Program-made: the position numbers and the translations under genes
From: Paludibacteraceae bacterium
Lineage (GTDB): Bacteria; Bacteroidota; Bacteroidia; Bacteroidales; Paludibacteraceae
Direction of reading: 5' to 3'
Length of the DNA: 64,000 nt
Assembly (NCBI GenBank): GCA_017517845.1
Contig: JAFWXW010000028.1
Span: 1-64,000, forward strand
The notes under the pieces: generated by a model
Told to the model about the DNA's origin: nothing
The model's input: the letters and a program-made list of their open reading frames with translations, nothing else
Database searches by the model: none
Part shown: piece by piece, positions 27,976 through 36,944 of the stretch
Numbering within the stretch: position 1 is the stretch's first letter
Layout of the letters: every line of letters starts with the position of its first letter

Positions 27976-28662
27976 ATGTGGTTAATTAACTCTTCAGTGG
28001 GAAGAAAAGTCGTGATGAGTATCACGGGTGCTTCTTTAGTGTTGTTCTTACTTTTCCATGCTTCTATGAACTTAGTAGCTATTATTTCAGAAGAAGGATA
28101 CAACATGATTTGTGAGTTTTTAGGTGCAAACTGGTACGCTCTTGTAGCAACAGCTGGTCTTGCTGGTTTAGTGGTAGTGCATATTTTATATGCATTTATC
28201 TTAACTGTGCAAAACTATCGTGCACGTGGTAGCCAACGCTACGCAGTGTCTGCTGGTCAAAAAGATGTATCTTGGGCTTCTAAAAACATGTTAGTTTTAG
28301 GTGTTATCGTGGTACTTGGTATCGGTTTACACTTATTCAACTTCTGGTACAAAATGCAGTTTGCAGAAATTCTACACATGTCAGGTGTTGCTGATGTAGA
28401 TATTGCTAAAGCAACTGATGGTGTTTATTGGATAAAAGAAACATTTGCAAATCCAATTTATGTAGTTCTTTACTTAGTATGGTTGGCAGCTATCTGGTTC
28501 CACTTAACACACGGTGTATGGTCTGCTATGCACTCTTTAGGTTTAAATAATGGAATCTGGATGAAGAGAATCAAAACTATCTCTTGCATTGTTTCTACTT
28601 TAGTAGTTTTAATGTTTGCTTCTGTGGTAGTTTACTACTTCGCAATGAGTCTATGTGCATAA
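27976..28662 (+). CDS. sdhC: Succinate dehydrogenase/fumarate reductase cytochrome b subunit
   Basis: Di-haem membrane anchor of the quinol:fumarate reductase. The 228 residues hold five hydrophobic helices (about 12-32, 55-80, 100-120, 155-180, 200-225) with histidines in LFHASMNLVAI, HILYAF, GIGLHLFNFW and WFHLTHGVWSA that can bind two haems. This single-subunit form is the B-type complex of Bacteroidota and epsilonproteobacteria, in the order C-A-B. Arg codons are almost all CGT here and in the next two genes, a sign of strong expression. Confidence 0.93.
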   Translation: MWLINSSVGRKVVMSITGASLVLFLLFHASMNLVAIISEEGYNMICEFLGANWYALVATAGLAGLVVVHILYAFILTVQNYRARGSQRYAVSAGQKDVSWASKNMLVLGVIVVLGIGLHLFNFWYKMQFAEILHMSGVADVDIAKATDGVYWIKETFANPIYVVLYLVWLAAIWFHLTHGVWSAMHSLGLNNGIWMKRIKTISCIVSTLVVLMFASVVVYYFAMSLCA

Positions 28663-28693
28663 TTTAATTTGAATAACAATAAAAACTAAATAT

Positions 28694-30751
28694 ATGGCAA
28701 AAACAAAAAAAGACAGCATCGTGGAAATAGCTGTAGAAGCTGCAAAAGAAGTGGTTGAAACAGTTAAAGAAGCAGCTAAAGAAGTTGCTAAAGAATTGGT
28801 TGAAGAAAATGAAACCATCGATGCTAAAATTCCAGAAGGTCCTCTTGCTGAAAAATGGACTAATTATAAAGCTCACCAAAAATTGGTTAACCCTGCAAAC
28901 AAACGTAAATTAGACGTTATCGTAGTAGGTACAGGTCTAGCAGGTGCATCAGCTGCTGCTTCACTTGCAGAAATGGGCTTTAATGTACTTAACTTCTGTA
29001 TTCAAGACTCTCCTCGTCGTGCTCACTCTATTGCAGCACAAGGTGGTATCAACGCTGCCAAAAACTATCAAAACGACGGTGACTCAGTATATCGTTTATT
29101 CTATGATACTATCAAAGGTGGTGACTATCGTGCTCGTGAAGCCAACGTTTACCGTCTAGCAGAAGTATCAAACAATATTATTGACCAATGTGTGGCTCAA
29201 GGTGTTCCTTTTGCACGTGAATACGGTGGCTTGCTTGACAACCGTTCTTTTGGTGGAGCTCAAGTATCTCGTACTTTCTATGCTAAAGGTCAAACAGGTC
29301 AACAACTTCTTTTAGGTGCATATTCAGCTCTTAGCCGTCAAATCGGTAAAGGCAAAGTTAAAATGTATTCTCGTTACGAAATGCTAGACGTGGTTGTTAT
29401 AGATGGTCGTGCTCGTGGTATTATTGCTCGTAACTTGATTACAGGTCGCATCGAACGTTTCTTTGCTCACGCTGTGGTTGTAGGTACAGGTGGTTATGGT
29501 AATGCATTCTTCCTATCTACAAATGCTATGGCATCAAATGGTTCTGCTGCTATGCAAATGTATCGTAAAGGTGCATATTTCTCAAACCCTTGCTACGCAC
29601 AAATTCACCCTACTTGTATTCCAGTACACGGTGCATTCCAATCTAAACTTACCCTTATGTCTGAATCTCTTCGTAACGATGGTCGTATTTGGGTGCCTAA
29701 AAAATTGGAAGACGCAAAAGCACTTCAAGCAGGCAAACTAAAAGGTCGTGATATCCCAGAAGAAGACCGTGACTACTATCTAGAACGTCGTTATCCAGCA
29801 TTCGGAAACCTTGTTCCTCGTGACGTGGCTTCTCGTGCTGCAAAAGAACGTTGCGACGCTGGTTATGGTGTAAACTCTACAGGTTTAGCAGTGTTCCTAG
29901 ATTTCTCTGATGCTATCAAACGTTTAGGAAAAGACGTTGTAGAAGCAAAATATGGTAACTTATTCCAAATGTATGAAAAGATAGTTGACGAAAATCCATA
30001 CGAAGATCCAATGATGATTTTCCCTGCTATTCACTATACAATGGGTGGTATCTGGGTGGACTACGAACTACAAACTTCAGTTAAAGGTCTATTCTGTATT
30101 GGTGAAGCAAACTTCTCAGACCACGGTGCAAACCGTTTAGGAGCATCTGCTCTAATGCAAGGTCTAGCTGACGGTTATTTCGTGCTTCCATATACAATTC
30201 AAAACTACCTAGCAGACCAAATTTCTGTTCCTCGTATGAGTACAGACCTTCCAGAATTCGTAGAAGCAGAAAAAGCTATCCAAGAAAAGATTGAAAAACT
30301 TATGTCTATTCAAGGTAAACGTTCTGTTGATAGCATTCACCGTGAACTTGGTCTTATTATGTGGGACTTCGTTGGTATGGGACGTACAAAAGAAGGTCTA
30401 GAAACTGCTTTAACCAAAATTAAAGAAGTAAGAAAAGAATTCTGGAGCAACGTATTTATCCCAGGTAAAGCTGACGATTTAAATAACGAATTGGAAAAAG
30501 CTCTACGTTTAGCAGACTTTATAGAAATAGGTGAACTTATGGCTCGTGACGCATTAATGCGTGAAGAGTCTTGCGGTGGTCACTTCCGTGAAGAATACCA
30601 AACTCCAGAAGGTGAAGCACTTCGTCAAGACGACAAATTCTCATTCGCTTCTTGCTGGAAGTATATGGGTGAAGGCCAAGAACCTAAACTATTAAAAGAA
30701 AAATTGGATTACGAATTTATTAAACGTCAAACTAGAAACTATAAATCATAA
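28694..30751 (+). CDS. sdhA: Succinate dehydrogenase/fumarate reductase flavoprotein subunit
   Basis: FAD-binding catalytic subunit that interconverts fumarate and succinate. The 685 residues include the dinucleotide fold [15 protein letters not shown] near 77, the FAD-linking segment [15 protein letters not shown] with its histidine near 112, and active-site regions such as HPTCIP and [17 protein letters not shown]. The conserved part begins at [14 protein letters not shown] near residue 42. Ahead of it lies an extra stretch (about 5-37) of [20 protein letters not shown] type: alternating hydrophobic, Lys and Glu, likely an amphipathic helix. I know no such extension in the usual family members. 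Confidence 0.96.
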   Translation: MAKTKKDSIVEIAVEAAKEVVETVKEAAKEVAKELVEENETIDAKIPEGPLAEKWTNYKAHQKLVNPANKRKLDVIVVGTGLAGASAAASLAEMGFNVLNFCIQDSPRRAHSIAAQGGINAAKNYQNDGDSVYRLFYDTIKGGDYRAREANVYRLAEVSNNIIDQCVAQGVPFAREYGGLLDNRSFGGAQVSRTFYAKGQTGQQLLLGAYSALSRQIGKGKVKMYSRYEMLDVVVIDGRARGIIARNLITGRIERFFAHAVVVGTGGYGNAFFLSTNAMASNGSAAMQMYRKGAYFSNPCYAQIHPTCIPVHGAFQSKLTLMSESLRNDGRIWVPKKLEDAKALQAGKLKGRDIPEEDRDYYLERRYPAFGNLVPRDVASRAAKERCDAGYGVNSTGLAVFLDFSDAIKRLGKDVVEAKYGNLFQMYEKIVDENPYEDPMMIFPAIHYTMGGIWVDYELQTSVKGLFCIGEANFSDHGANRLGASALMQGLADGYFVLPYTIQNYLADQISVPRMSTDLPEFVEAEKAIQEKIEKLMSIQGKRSVDSIHRELGLIMWDFVGMGRTKEGLETALTKIKEVRKEFWSNVFIPGKADDLNNELEKALRLADFIEIGELMARDALMREESCGGHFREEYQTPEGEALRQDDKFSFASCWKYMGEGQEPKLLKEKLDYEFIKRQTRNYKS

Positions 30752-30757
30752 GAAGCC

Positions 30758-31513
30758 ATGGAGAAATCAATAAATATTAAACTCAGAGTATGGCGTCAAG
30801 CTGGCCCTAAAGCTAAAGGCGGTTTTGAAACTTACGAACTAAAAAATATTTCTACAGATAGTTCTTTCTTAGAAATGTTAGACGTGCTTAACGAGCAGCT
30901 AATTAGCGAACGTAAAGAGCCTATTCATTTCGACCACGACTGTCGTGAAGGTATTTGTGGTATGTGTTCACTTTATATCAATGGTCACCCACACGGACCA
31001 GATAGTGCTATCACTACTTGCCAACTTCACATGCGTAAGTTTAAAGATGGTGAAACTATCACAGTAGAACCATGGCGTTCTAACGCATTCCCTGTAATCA
31101 AAGACTTAACAGTAAACAGAAATGCTTACGACCAAATTATTCAAGCAGGTGGTTTCGTATCAGTAAATACTGGTGGTGTACCTGATGCTAACGCAATTCC
31201 AATTCCTAAAAAAGATGCTGATGAAGCTATGGACGCAGCATCTTGTATCGGTTGTGGTGCTTGTGCAGCAGCTTGTAAAAATGGTTCTGCTATGCTATTC
31301 GTTGCAGCTAAAGTGAGCCAACTTGCTCTTCTACCACAAGGTAGAGTAGAAGCTGCGGCTCGTGCAAAAGCTATGGTTGCAAAAATGGATGAACTTGGTT
31401 TCGGTAACTGTACTAATACAGGTGCATGTGCAGCAGAATGCCCTAAGAGCGTTTCTCTAGCTAATATTGCTCGCTTGAATCGTGAGTTTATTTGTGCTAA
31501 AATTAAAGACTAA
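30758..31513 (+). CDS. sdhB: Succinate dehydrogenase/fumarate reductase iron-sulfur subunit
   Basis: Electron-transfer subunit with three clusters. In 251 residues, the N-terminal ferredoxin fold binds 2Fe-2S ([20 protein letters not shown] near 67), and the C-terminal part binds the 4Fe-4S and 3Fe-4S clusters ([11 protein letters not shown] near 166; [12 protein letters not shown] near 222). It closes the sdhCAB operon, 6 bp after sdhA. Confidence 0.96.
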   Translation: MEKSINIKLRVWRQAGPKAKGGFETYELKNISTDSSFLEMLDVLNEQLISERKEPIHFDHDCREGICGMCSLYINGHPHGPDSAITTCQLHMRKFKDGETITVEPWRSNAFPVIKDLTVNRNAYDQIIQAGGFVSVNTGGVPDANAIPIPKKDADEAMDAASCIGCGACAAACKNGSAMLFVAAKVSQLALLPQGRVEAAARAKAMVAKMDELGFGNCTNTGACAAECPKSVSLANIARLNREFICAKIKD

Positions 31514-31516
31514 AAT

Positions 31517-31605
31517 GATTTTAAAAGGTGCCTTAAAATCCCTCTTTTAAAATACATTTTATAAATAAAGCAGAGGGTAATCAATTTGATTGCCTTCTGT
31601 TGTTA
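31517..31605 (+). terminator. Two tandem hairpins after sdhB
   Basis: GATTTTAA (31517-31524) pairs with TTAAAATC (31533-31540). A second stem of 13 bp with two G-U pairs joins 31571-31583 and 31587-31599, followed by TTGTT. The T tract is weak, so termination is probable but not certain. Confidence 0.5.
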
Positions 31606-31625
31606 AATACATATTATACAATATT

Positions 31626-32180
31626 ATGAAAAAGATTTTATTCTCATTAGTAGCGTCTTTGATGCTAATTTCATGTGGTACAACTCAAACTACAACTTCT
31701 ACCACAACAAACAATGCTACCACAACTCCTTCTGCTTCAAAAGTGGAAACAAGTATGAAAGATGCGATAAACAGTGCAGTAGCAACAAACAATTCTACAA
31801 GCTTCAATGCTGGAAACCAATCTGGTGTTGCTTTAAAGGCACTTTATAACCAATATAAAGCAGATGGTAAGTTAGATTTATCTAACCTAAGTAATGTGGC
31901 TAATATCCTAAATGTAGCGGCTCAAGCACAACAAATTAAAAATGCAGAAAAAGGTTCTGTAAACTATACCGATTTTTCAAAAGGCTTAGTAGAAGGTGCT
32001 ACAGGTCTTATTAGCGATGTCAATGCAGATGCAGTAGTTGATGGATTAAAACAAGCAGTAGCAAGCAAAGTTGATACAGAAAAAGTTACAGAAGCAACTG
32101 ACAAAGCTCAAACTGCAGCAACAAACATCTCACAAACCGCAACCTCTATCATGGAAGTAATCAAATTATTCAAACAATAA
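31626..32180 (+). CDS. Putative lipoprotein of unknown function
   Basis: A 184-residue protein with a lipoprotein signal (MKKILFSLVASLMLISC, cysteine 17) and a Thr/Ser-rich linker (GTTQTTTSTTTNNATTT, about 18-35), then a helical Ala/Asn-rich domain. Bacteroidota lipoproteins with this start are often outer-membrane anchored. I do not recognise the mature domain. I chose ATG 31626 because an in-frame TTG at 31590 falls within the upstream hairpin and would destroy the signal peptide. Codons are those of a well expressed gene. Confidence 0.7.
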   Translation: MKKILFSLVASLMLISCGTTQTTTSTTTNNATTTPSASKVETSMKDAINSAVATNNSTSFNAGNQSGVALKALYNQYKADGKLDLSNLSNVANILNVAAQAQQIKNAEKGSVNYTDFSKGLVEGATGLISDVNADAVVDGLKQAVASKVDTEKVTEATDKAQTAATNISQTATSIMEVIKLFKQ

Positions 32181-32200
32181 TAGAGAAACAATACAAAACA

Positions 32201-32238
32201 AAAACCCGAGGCATTCATTAGTAATGTCTCGGGTTTTT
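32201..32238 (+). terminator. Terminator after the lipoprotein gene (twin of 34386)
   Basis: A 13-15-bp stem AACCCGAGGCATT (32203-32215 region) with AATGTCTCGGGTT (32223-32235), then T run to 32238. Nearly the same sequence reappears at 34386-34420. Confidence 0.9.
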
Positions 32239-32323
32239 AGTGTTAGTTGTCGTCACACTTAATATCAAAAACAAAATATAGTTATTTTGTGCAATATATG
32301 CTAAAATATTAGAGATAATTTCT

Positions 32324-32331
32324 TACTTTTG
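32324..32331 (+). promoter_or_regulatory. -7 box of the RNA candidate
   Basis: TACTTTTG matches TAnnTTTG. It ends 5 nt before the first base of the closing stem at 32337. No -33 TTTG at normal spacing. Confidence 0.55.
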
Positions 32332-32336
32332 TGATG

Positions 32337-32437
32337 TCCTACGCCGATGCTTTACCATGTGTTGAGCGGGAGGGTGGGACAAGACATATTAAAAGGCGTT
32401 TACTACGCTTTGGTTTTGACTTCTTGAAATCGTAGGA
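32337..32437 (+). ncRNA. Structured RNA candidate, possibly SRP (4.5S) RNA
   Basis: About 101 nt closed by TCCTACG (32337-32343) with CGTAGGA (32431-32437). Inside, ATGCTTT pairs with AAAGGCGT, then ATGTGTTG with CAAGACAT, ending at a GGGA tetraloop closed by C-G. The TTTACCA segment, the GNRA loop and the CAAGACA return strand recall the apical hairpin of bacterial SRP RNA, but the conserved symmetric-loop bases (AGCAG) are not present. An extra hairpin AAGGCGT/ACGCTTT competes. I am fairly sure it is a structured RNA and unsure of its identity. Confidence 0.4.
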
Positions 32438-32517
32438 AAATTTCAAATTGTCTGTCAAAAACAAAGCAACGTGAATGCCCCGTGGGTGTGTATTCTAATA
32501 TCCACACATTCCCCTTG

Positions 32518-32543
32518 TGTAGGGACACTGCGTGCAGTGTCCG
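32518..32543 (+). repeat. Short palindromic repeat, copy 2
   Basis: TGTAGG then GGACACTGC (32523-32531), GT, GCAGTGTCC (32534-32542), G: a perfect 9-bp palindrome. Same frame as the copy at 22325-22350, with compensating changes in the arms. Confidence 0.65.
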
Positions 32544-32644
32544 CTATAGGCGTGGGTGTATTGTGTGCTATGATAACATATCGGCGTGGGGCTATTGCGT
32601 TGCTCGTTTCGACAGACAGGGCAACTTCCTACGAGCCTCAAGAA

Positions 32645-32682
32645 GTGAAGCGAGCGACAGTGCAGGGCTTCACGCTTTTTTT
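32645..32682 (+). terminator. Terminator-like hairpin
   Basis: GTGAAGC (32645-32651) pairs with GCTTCAC (32667-32673), followed by GC and T7. It lies 67 bp before the EptA-like gene. Confidence 0.6.
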
Positions 32683-32749
32683 ATGTCTTATTCTAGAGAA
32701 AAGAACCAACGGTAAAAGTAGCCCTTGCCGTGATATATTAATTGCGATA

Positions 32750-34378
32750 ATGGCTACTAAAGAATTAAAATCTTTCTTATCTCCTATTTTACTTTTTACA
32801 CTTGCATTATACCCTAATATAGCATATTTTTTTACTCAAGATGCTGGGCTAAGTTACTTATTCACAAGTTTATTGTATGCGTTGCCATTGTTATCGCTAT
32901 TATTATTAGTTAGAAATAAGATAATTTTCTATAGTCTTGTATTTATTATTACTATTTGTACACTCCTTGAATATACTACGGTAATCTTGTTTGATAATTA
33001 TGTTGTATCTGGGAATATTTTGGCAATTCTTATGACAGATACTACAGAAGGAACTGAGTTTATTCAAGCTAATGTACATATTTGTTGGCAGTGGATACCA
33101 ATATTAGTGTTATCAGCACTTTCTGTTTATTTTTACAATGTAAATGCAAAGAGAAATATAAGGATTTGTATTCTATTTATCCTTGTATCTATTATTCTGC
33201 CGTCTGTATTTGTGAAATATAAGATTACTAATTCATATAAAAATAAATTAACGTATGAGTATTTTATACCTACGAGAATTTTTAATAGACCTCCTTATAA
33301 TGTTCCTTATCAGATATATAATATTACAAAGATTCAACAGGTAAAGAAATCCATAAAGGAAGCAGAAAATTTTACATTTAATGCATCTAAACAGGTAAGT
33401 GACAAACGTGAAATCCATGTTTTAGCAATTGGGGAATCAATGAGATTTGATAAATTGTCACTTAATGGATATAATAGAAAAACTACTCCTTTACTAGATA
33501 GTACTAAGAATCTGATTTCATTTAATAATTATTACTCAACTGCTTGTTTAACTATGTTTTCTGTTCCTCAAGTTGTAACTAGGGCAACTCCGTTGAATTA
33601 TGAGTTGAATTATAAAGAAAAAGGCATTGTGCAGGCATTTAAAGAGGTTGGTTTTAAAACCTACGTGATTGTTGCTGGAGGGAATTTGTTGTCTTATGAA
33701 AAATATCTAACATTAGGAACAGATTCATTGATTGTTTTACCTAATAAGATAATAAATGGAGAAGAAGTTTCTGGTGATAGAGATATTGTTGTTAAAATGG
33801 ATTCTTTGATAAAATCATCAGATGATAATATTTTCTTTATTGTTGAGTTTAAAGGTAATCATCACCCATATACAAATTATGAAAGTAATTATGATATTTG
33901 GAAACCAAATTTTAAAACTTCTGCAAATGTGAAGAGTGATAGCTTGTATATCAATGCTTATGATAATTCTATGTTGTACCAAGATTGGATTCTAAGTGGT
34001 ATAATTGATAAGATTAAGCAACAAAATACAGTTTCTACATTTATTTTTGTATCTGACCACGGAGAGAATATTACGCCAACGGGAGGTGGTCATGGAGGTG
34101 ATTGTAGTCCGATAAAAACAGAATATCATGTTCCGTTTATTTTTTGGTATTCAGATATGTATGCATCTAATTTTCCTAAAAAGATTGAGTTGGCAAATAG
34201 TAGAAAAGATGTTAGATTAAATGCTGATAATATATTTTACTCGGTATGTGATATTGCTAATATAGAATTGGATTCTATTTATTCTCATACTGATTATAGT
34301 ATCTTCTCCGAAAATTTTGAGGAACATGACAGATATGTATTGCTTCCCGATGGTATAAACTATATAAAGGTTGATTAA
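32750..34378 (+). CDS. Phosphoethanolamine transferase-like membrane protein (EptA family)
   Basis: A 542-residue enzyme of the alkaline phosphatase/sulfatase superfamily. Five membrane helices occupy about 1-160; the catalytic domain starts near 220 with LAIGESMRFDKLSLNGYNRKTTP, whose pattern matches EptA/EptB/CptA. In the canonical proteins the nucleophile is Thr in GET; here it is Ser (near 229). VSDHGENI near 434 and GGGHGGD supply zinc ligands. It likely modifies lipid A or a surface glycan with phosphoethanolamine. I chose ATG 32750, where homology starts; the open frame extends 93 codons upstream through non-coding hairpins. AT-rich, with twin terminators on both sides. Confidence 0.8.
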   Translation: MATKELKSFLSPILLFTLALYPNIAYFFTQDAGLSYLFTSLLYALPLLSLLLLVRNKIIFYSLVFIITICTLLEYTTVILFDNYVVSGNILAILMTDTTEGTEFIQANVHICWQWIPILVLSALSVYFYNVNAKRNIRICILFILVSIILPSVFVKYKITNSYKNKLTYEYFIPTRIFNRPPYNVPYQIYNITKIQQVKKSIKEAENFTFNASKQVSDKREIHVLAIGESMRFDKLSLNGYNRKTTPLLDSTKNLISFNNYYSTACLTMFSVPQVVTRATPLNYELNYKEKGIVQAFKEVGFKTYVIVAGGNLLSYEKYLTLGTDSLIVLPNKIINGEEVSGDRDIVVKMDSLIKSSDDNIFFIVEFKGNHHPYTNYESNYDIWKPNFKTSANVKSDSLYINAYDNSMLYQDWILSGIIDKIKQQNTVSTFIFVSDHGENITPTGGGHGGDCSPIKTEYHVPFIFWYSDMYASNFPKKIELANSRKDVRLNADNIFYSVCDIANIELDSIYSHTDYSIFSENFEEHDRYVLLPDGINYIKVD

Positions 34379-34385
34379 AACAAAA

Positions 34386-34420
34386 AACCGAGGCATTCGT
34401 TAGAAGTGTCTCGGTTTTTT
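34386..34420 (+). terminator. Terminator after the EptA-like gene (twin of 32201)
   Basis: AACCGAGGCA (34386-34395) pairs with TGTCTCGGTT (34407-34416), then T to 34420. Near copy of the terminator at 32201-32238. Confidence 0.88.
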
Positions 34421-34422
34421 GT

Positions 34423-34430
34423 TATCTTTG
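34423..34430 (+). promoter_or_regulatory. -7 box of the yicC operon
   Basis: TATCTTTG directly after the T run of the terminator, 27 bp before ATG 34458. Confidence 0.65.
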
Positions 34431-34457
34431 TGGACGTTAAATAAAAAAGAAGATATT

Positions 34458-35339
34458 ATGATGCAGTCCATGACTGGCTTTGGTAAAGCCGTTAGTGAAT
34501 TTACAGACAAGAAAGTTGTTATAGAGATTAAGTCTCTTAATAGTAAACAATTAGACCTATATACCAAGATTAATAGTTTTTACAGAAGTAAAGAACTGGA
34601 AATAAGAAATCTTATTCAACAGGAATTGGGTCGCGGAAAGGTGGAATTTTCACTTATGGTGGACCAGGTGTCTGAGGCTTCTGCTGGAGTGCAGATTAAT
34701 AAAGTAGCTTTTAATAATTACCTAAACCAAATAAAAGAAATCTCTGAAGAAACAGGAGTTGCACTTCCAAATGATTGGTTTACAGTGATAATGAGAATGC
34801 CAGAAGTGCTTAGGGCAGAGCAAAATGAAGAACTCTCTGAAGAAGAATGGGAAAAAACTTTGACTGCTGTGAAAGATGCTATTAAGGCTTTAAATGAGTT
34901 TAGAAGTCAAGAAGGTGAAGGACTTAAAGCATTCTTTATAGAAAGAATTGATACCATTAGAGGTTATTTGGCAGAGGTGCCAAATTATGAAAAGTCTAGA
35001 ATAGATAAAATCAAAGCTCGTCTAGAAGAAAACCTTGCGGCACTTGAAGAAAAAGTGTCATTGGACTCTGGCAGATTGGAACAAGAAATGATTTTCTACA
35101 TAGAAAAACTAGATATTAGCGAAGAAAAACAACGCTTGGCTAAACATTTAGACTATTTCATAGAAACCATGGAGAAAGAACCTGCTTGTGGCAAAAAACT
35201 AGGTTTCATTGCACAAGAAATGGGTCGTGAAATCAATACTCTTGGTTCTAAATCAAACTGTAGTGAACTACAAGTGCTTGTAGTAAATATGAAAGACGAA
35301 TTAGAGAAAATAAAAGAACAAGTCCTAAACGTATTATAA
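34458..35339 (+). CDS. YicC family protein (endoribonuclease-like)
   Basis: A 293-residue YicC/YloC family protein. It starts with the hallmark QSMTGFGKA and ends with the conserved DUF1732 segment (CGKKLGFIAQEMGREINTLG). E. coli YicC is reported to act as an RNase that affects small-RNA turnover. I chose ATG 34458 (or the adjacent 34461), because an in-frame TTG at 34419 lies ahead of the -7 box. It precedes gmk, a pairing seen in many bacteria. Confidence 0.93.
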   Translation: MMQSMTGFGKAVSEFTDKKVVIEIKSLNSKQLDLYTKINSFYRSKELEIRNLIQQELGRGKVEFSLMVDQVSEASAGVQINKVAFNNYLNQIKEISEETGVALPNDWFTVIMRMPEVLRAEQNEELSEEEWEKTLTAVKDAIKALNEFRSQEGEGLKAFFIERIDTIRGYLAEVPNYEKSRIDKIKARLEENLAALEEKVSLDSGRLEQEMIFYIEKLDISEEKQRLAKHLDYFIETMEKEPACGKKLGFIAQEMGREINTLGSKSNCSELQVLVVNMKDELEKIKEQVLNVL

Positions 35340-35342
35340 TTT

Positions 35343-35903
35343 ATGAAGTTAGTAGTTTTTTCGGCTCCTTCTGGTTCTGGTAAAAGTACCATTATCAACT
35401 ATCTATTAGAAAAAGGAATAAATGCAGAGTTTTCTATTTCTGCCACTTCTCGTCCTGTGCGTGGAGCAGAGCAAAATGGTGTGGAGTATTGGTTTCTAAG
35501 TGCGGAAGAATTTAAAAAACGTGTTGCTAATGATGAGTTTATAGAATACGAGGAAGTTTATCCAGACCGTTTTTATGGTACTCTAAAGAGTGAAGTGAAC
35601 CGTATTGCAGAAAAAGGCAAAGCAACTATGTTCGACGTCGATGTGAAAGGAGGTTTAAACATAAAGAAAATGTATGGCGAAGAGGCACTTCTTATCTTTA
35701 TTATGCCACCATCTGTAGAAGAACTTCGCAAGCGTTTAACACTTCGTGGTCAAGAACCAGAGGAAGAAGTGGAACAACGTGTAGCAAAAGCTGCTGCGGA
35801 AATGACCTTTGCACCTCAGTTTGATGCAGTAATTGTAAACGACGACCTAGAAAAAGCCAAGGCAGAAGCGCTAGAAGTGGTGAATAAGTTTTTAAACTCC
35901 TAA
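35343..35903 (+). CDS. gmk: Guanylate kinase
   Basis: Phosphorylates GMP to GDP. The 186 residues start with FSAPSGSGKSTI (P-loop near 7-18) and contain the GMP-binding SATSRPVRGAEQNGVEYWF near 33-52 and FDVDVKGG near 97. Usual length. Three bp after yicC; works downstream of GuaB. Confidence 0.97.
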   Translation: MKLVVFSAPSGSGKSTIINYLLEKGINAEFSISATSRPVRGAEQNGVEYWFLSAEEFKKRVANDEFIEYEEVYPDRFYGTLKSEVNRIAEKGKATMFDVDVKGGLNIKKMYGEEALLIFIMPPSVEELRKRLTLRGQEPEEEVEQRVAKAAAEMTFAPQFDAVIVNDDLEKAKAEALEVVNKFLNS

Positions 35904-35906
35904 CTA

Positions 35907-36443
35907 ATGCGCAGCATTCTACTCTATTTCGGTTCGTTCAATCCCATTCATGCGGGTCATGTGGGGTTGGCAGAGTGGGTTCTAGAAAACAGAACCGATA
36001 TAGAAGAACTATGGCTTGTGGTGTCGCCTCAAAATCCTTTTAAGCAAGATAAATTTCTATATCCAGATGCCGACCGAATAGAGTGGGTGCGCAGGGCTGT
36101 GAAAAACAACCCAAAAATAAAAGTCTGTGATATAGAAATGTCGCTTCCAAAGCCTTCATATACCATTACTACTCTAGATGCTTTAAAGGCGAAATATCCA
36201 GACTATCATTTCAAAATCCTAATAGGTGGCGACAACCTGCCTACTTTCAATAAATGGAAAGACTACGAACGTATTCTTTCAGAATATGGGGTAATGGTTT
36301 ATCCACGAGAAGGCTCTGAAACAACAGAAACCACTCTCCCAAATGTAGAAATACTGCATGGAGCTCCACTATTCCCAATCTCTTCTACTCAAATCCGCGA
36401 AAAAATAGCCGCCGGAGCCAAAATCGAAGATTTTTTGTTGTAA
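35907..36443 (+). CDS. nadD: Nicotinate-nucleotide adenylyltransferase
   Basis: Converts NaMN and ATP to deamido-NAD. In 178 residues, GSFNPIHAGHVGLA carries the (H/T)xGH nucleotidyltransferase motif near 15-18, and SSTQIREKIAAG near 160 is the ISSTxIR motif. It lies 3 bp after gmk and ends the operon, facing rlmH. nadC occurs separately at 39688. Confidence 0.95.
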   Translation: MRSILLYFGSFNPIHAGHVGLAEWVLENRTDIEELWLVVSPQNPFKQDKFLYPDADRIEWVRRAVKNNPKIKVCDIEMSLPKPSYTITTLDALKAKYPDYHFKILIGGDNLPTFNKWKDYERILSEYGVMVYPREGSETTETTLPNVEILHGAPLFPISSTQIREKIAAGAKIEDFLL

Positions 36444-36459
36444 CCCCTAACTAACATCC

Positions 36460-36933
36460 CTACTCATGATGATATGGTTCGCCTTTTAGGATGGTGAAGG
36501 CTCGGTATAGTTGTTCGGTGAAGATGAGGCGTACCATTTGGTGGGAGAATGTCATGCGAGAAAGTGAGATTTTTCCACCAGCACGAGCATACACCGCAGG
36601 AGAGAATCCATAAGGACCACCTATTATGAATACTAGGCGTTTGAGTCCAGAAGTCATCTTTTTCTGAATATATGAAGCAAACTCTACAGAAGAAAATTCT
36701 TTTCCATGTTCATCCATAAGTATTACATCGTCAGAGTCGTTTAGGCTACGCAAAATCATTTCTCCTTCCTTTTCTTTTTGCACGTCAAATGGCATATTCT
36801 TATTATTCTTTAGGTCTGGAATAATTACCATTTCAAAGTCGGTGTAGAATTTAAGTCTCTTTACATAATCTTCTATCATCTGAATTAGAGACTTATCTAC
36901 TGTTTTGCCTACTACCATTAATGTTATCTTCAT
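36460..36933 (-). CDS. rlmH: 23S rRNA pseudouridine-1915 N3-methyltransferase
   Basis: SPOUT-class methyltransferase for pseudouridine 1915 of 23S rRNA. The 157 residues include LMDEHGKEFSS near 75, the SAM-binding knot IGGPYGFSPAVYAR near 105 and the C-terminal LSRMTFSHQMVRLIFTEQLYRA. Length and motifs are standard. It is 11 bp downstream of the HSDR_N-like gene on the same strand. Confidence 0.97.
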   Translation of the reverse strand: MKITLMVVGKTVDKSLIQMIEDYVKRLKFYTDFEMVIIPDLKNNKNMPFDVQKEKEGEMILRSLNDSDDVILMDEHGKEFSSVEFASYIQKKMTSGLKRLVFIIGGPYGFSPAVYARAGGKISLSRMTFSHQMVRLIFTEQLYRAFTILKGEPYHHE

Positions 36934-36944
36934 AATAAATTCAC

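Larger units (their letters stand above)
32239..32749. other. 511-bp non-coding zone
   Basis: Holds a -7 box with a structured-RNA candidate (32324-32437), a palindromic repeat (32518-32543) and a terminator-like hairpin (32645-32682). Reading frames here (starts near 32471 and 32482) have no recognisable domain, mixed composition and run through these hairpins, so I do not call them genes. Base composition is more GC-rich than the flanks from about 32461 to 32680. Confidence 0.6.

Noticed and set aside
32482..32715. 77-codon frame in the non-coding zone
   Set aside because: Runs through the same hairpins, no recognisable features; likely chance.
32471..32749. Open frame that extends the EptA-like protein by 93 residues
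   Set aside because: It crosses a palindromic repeat and a terminator with T7, has odd composition and no signal or domain; homology begins at ATG 32750.
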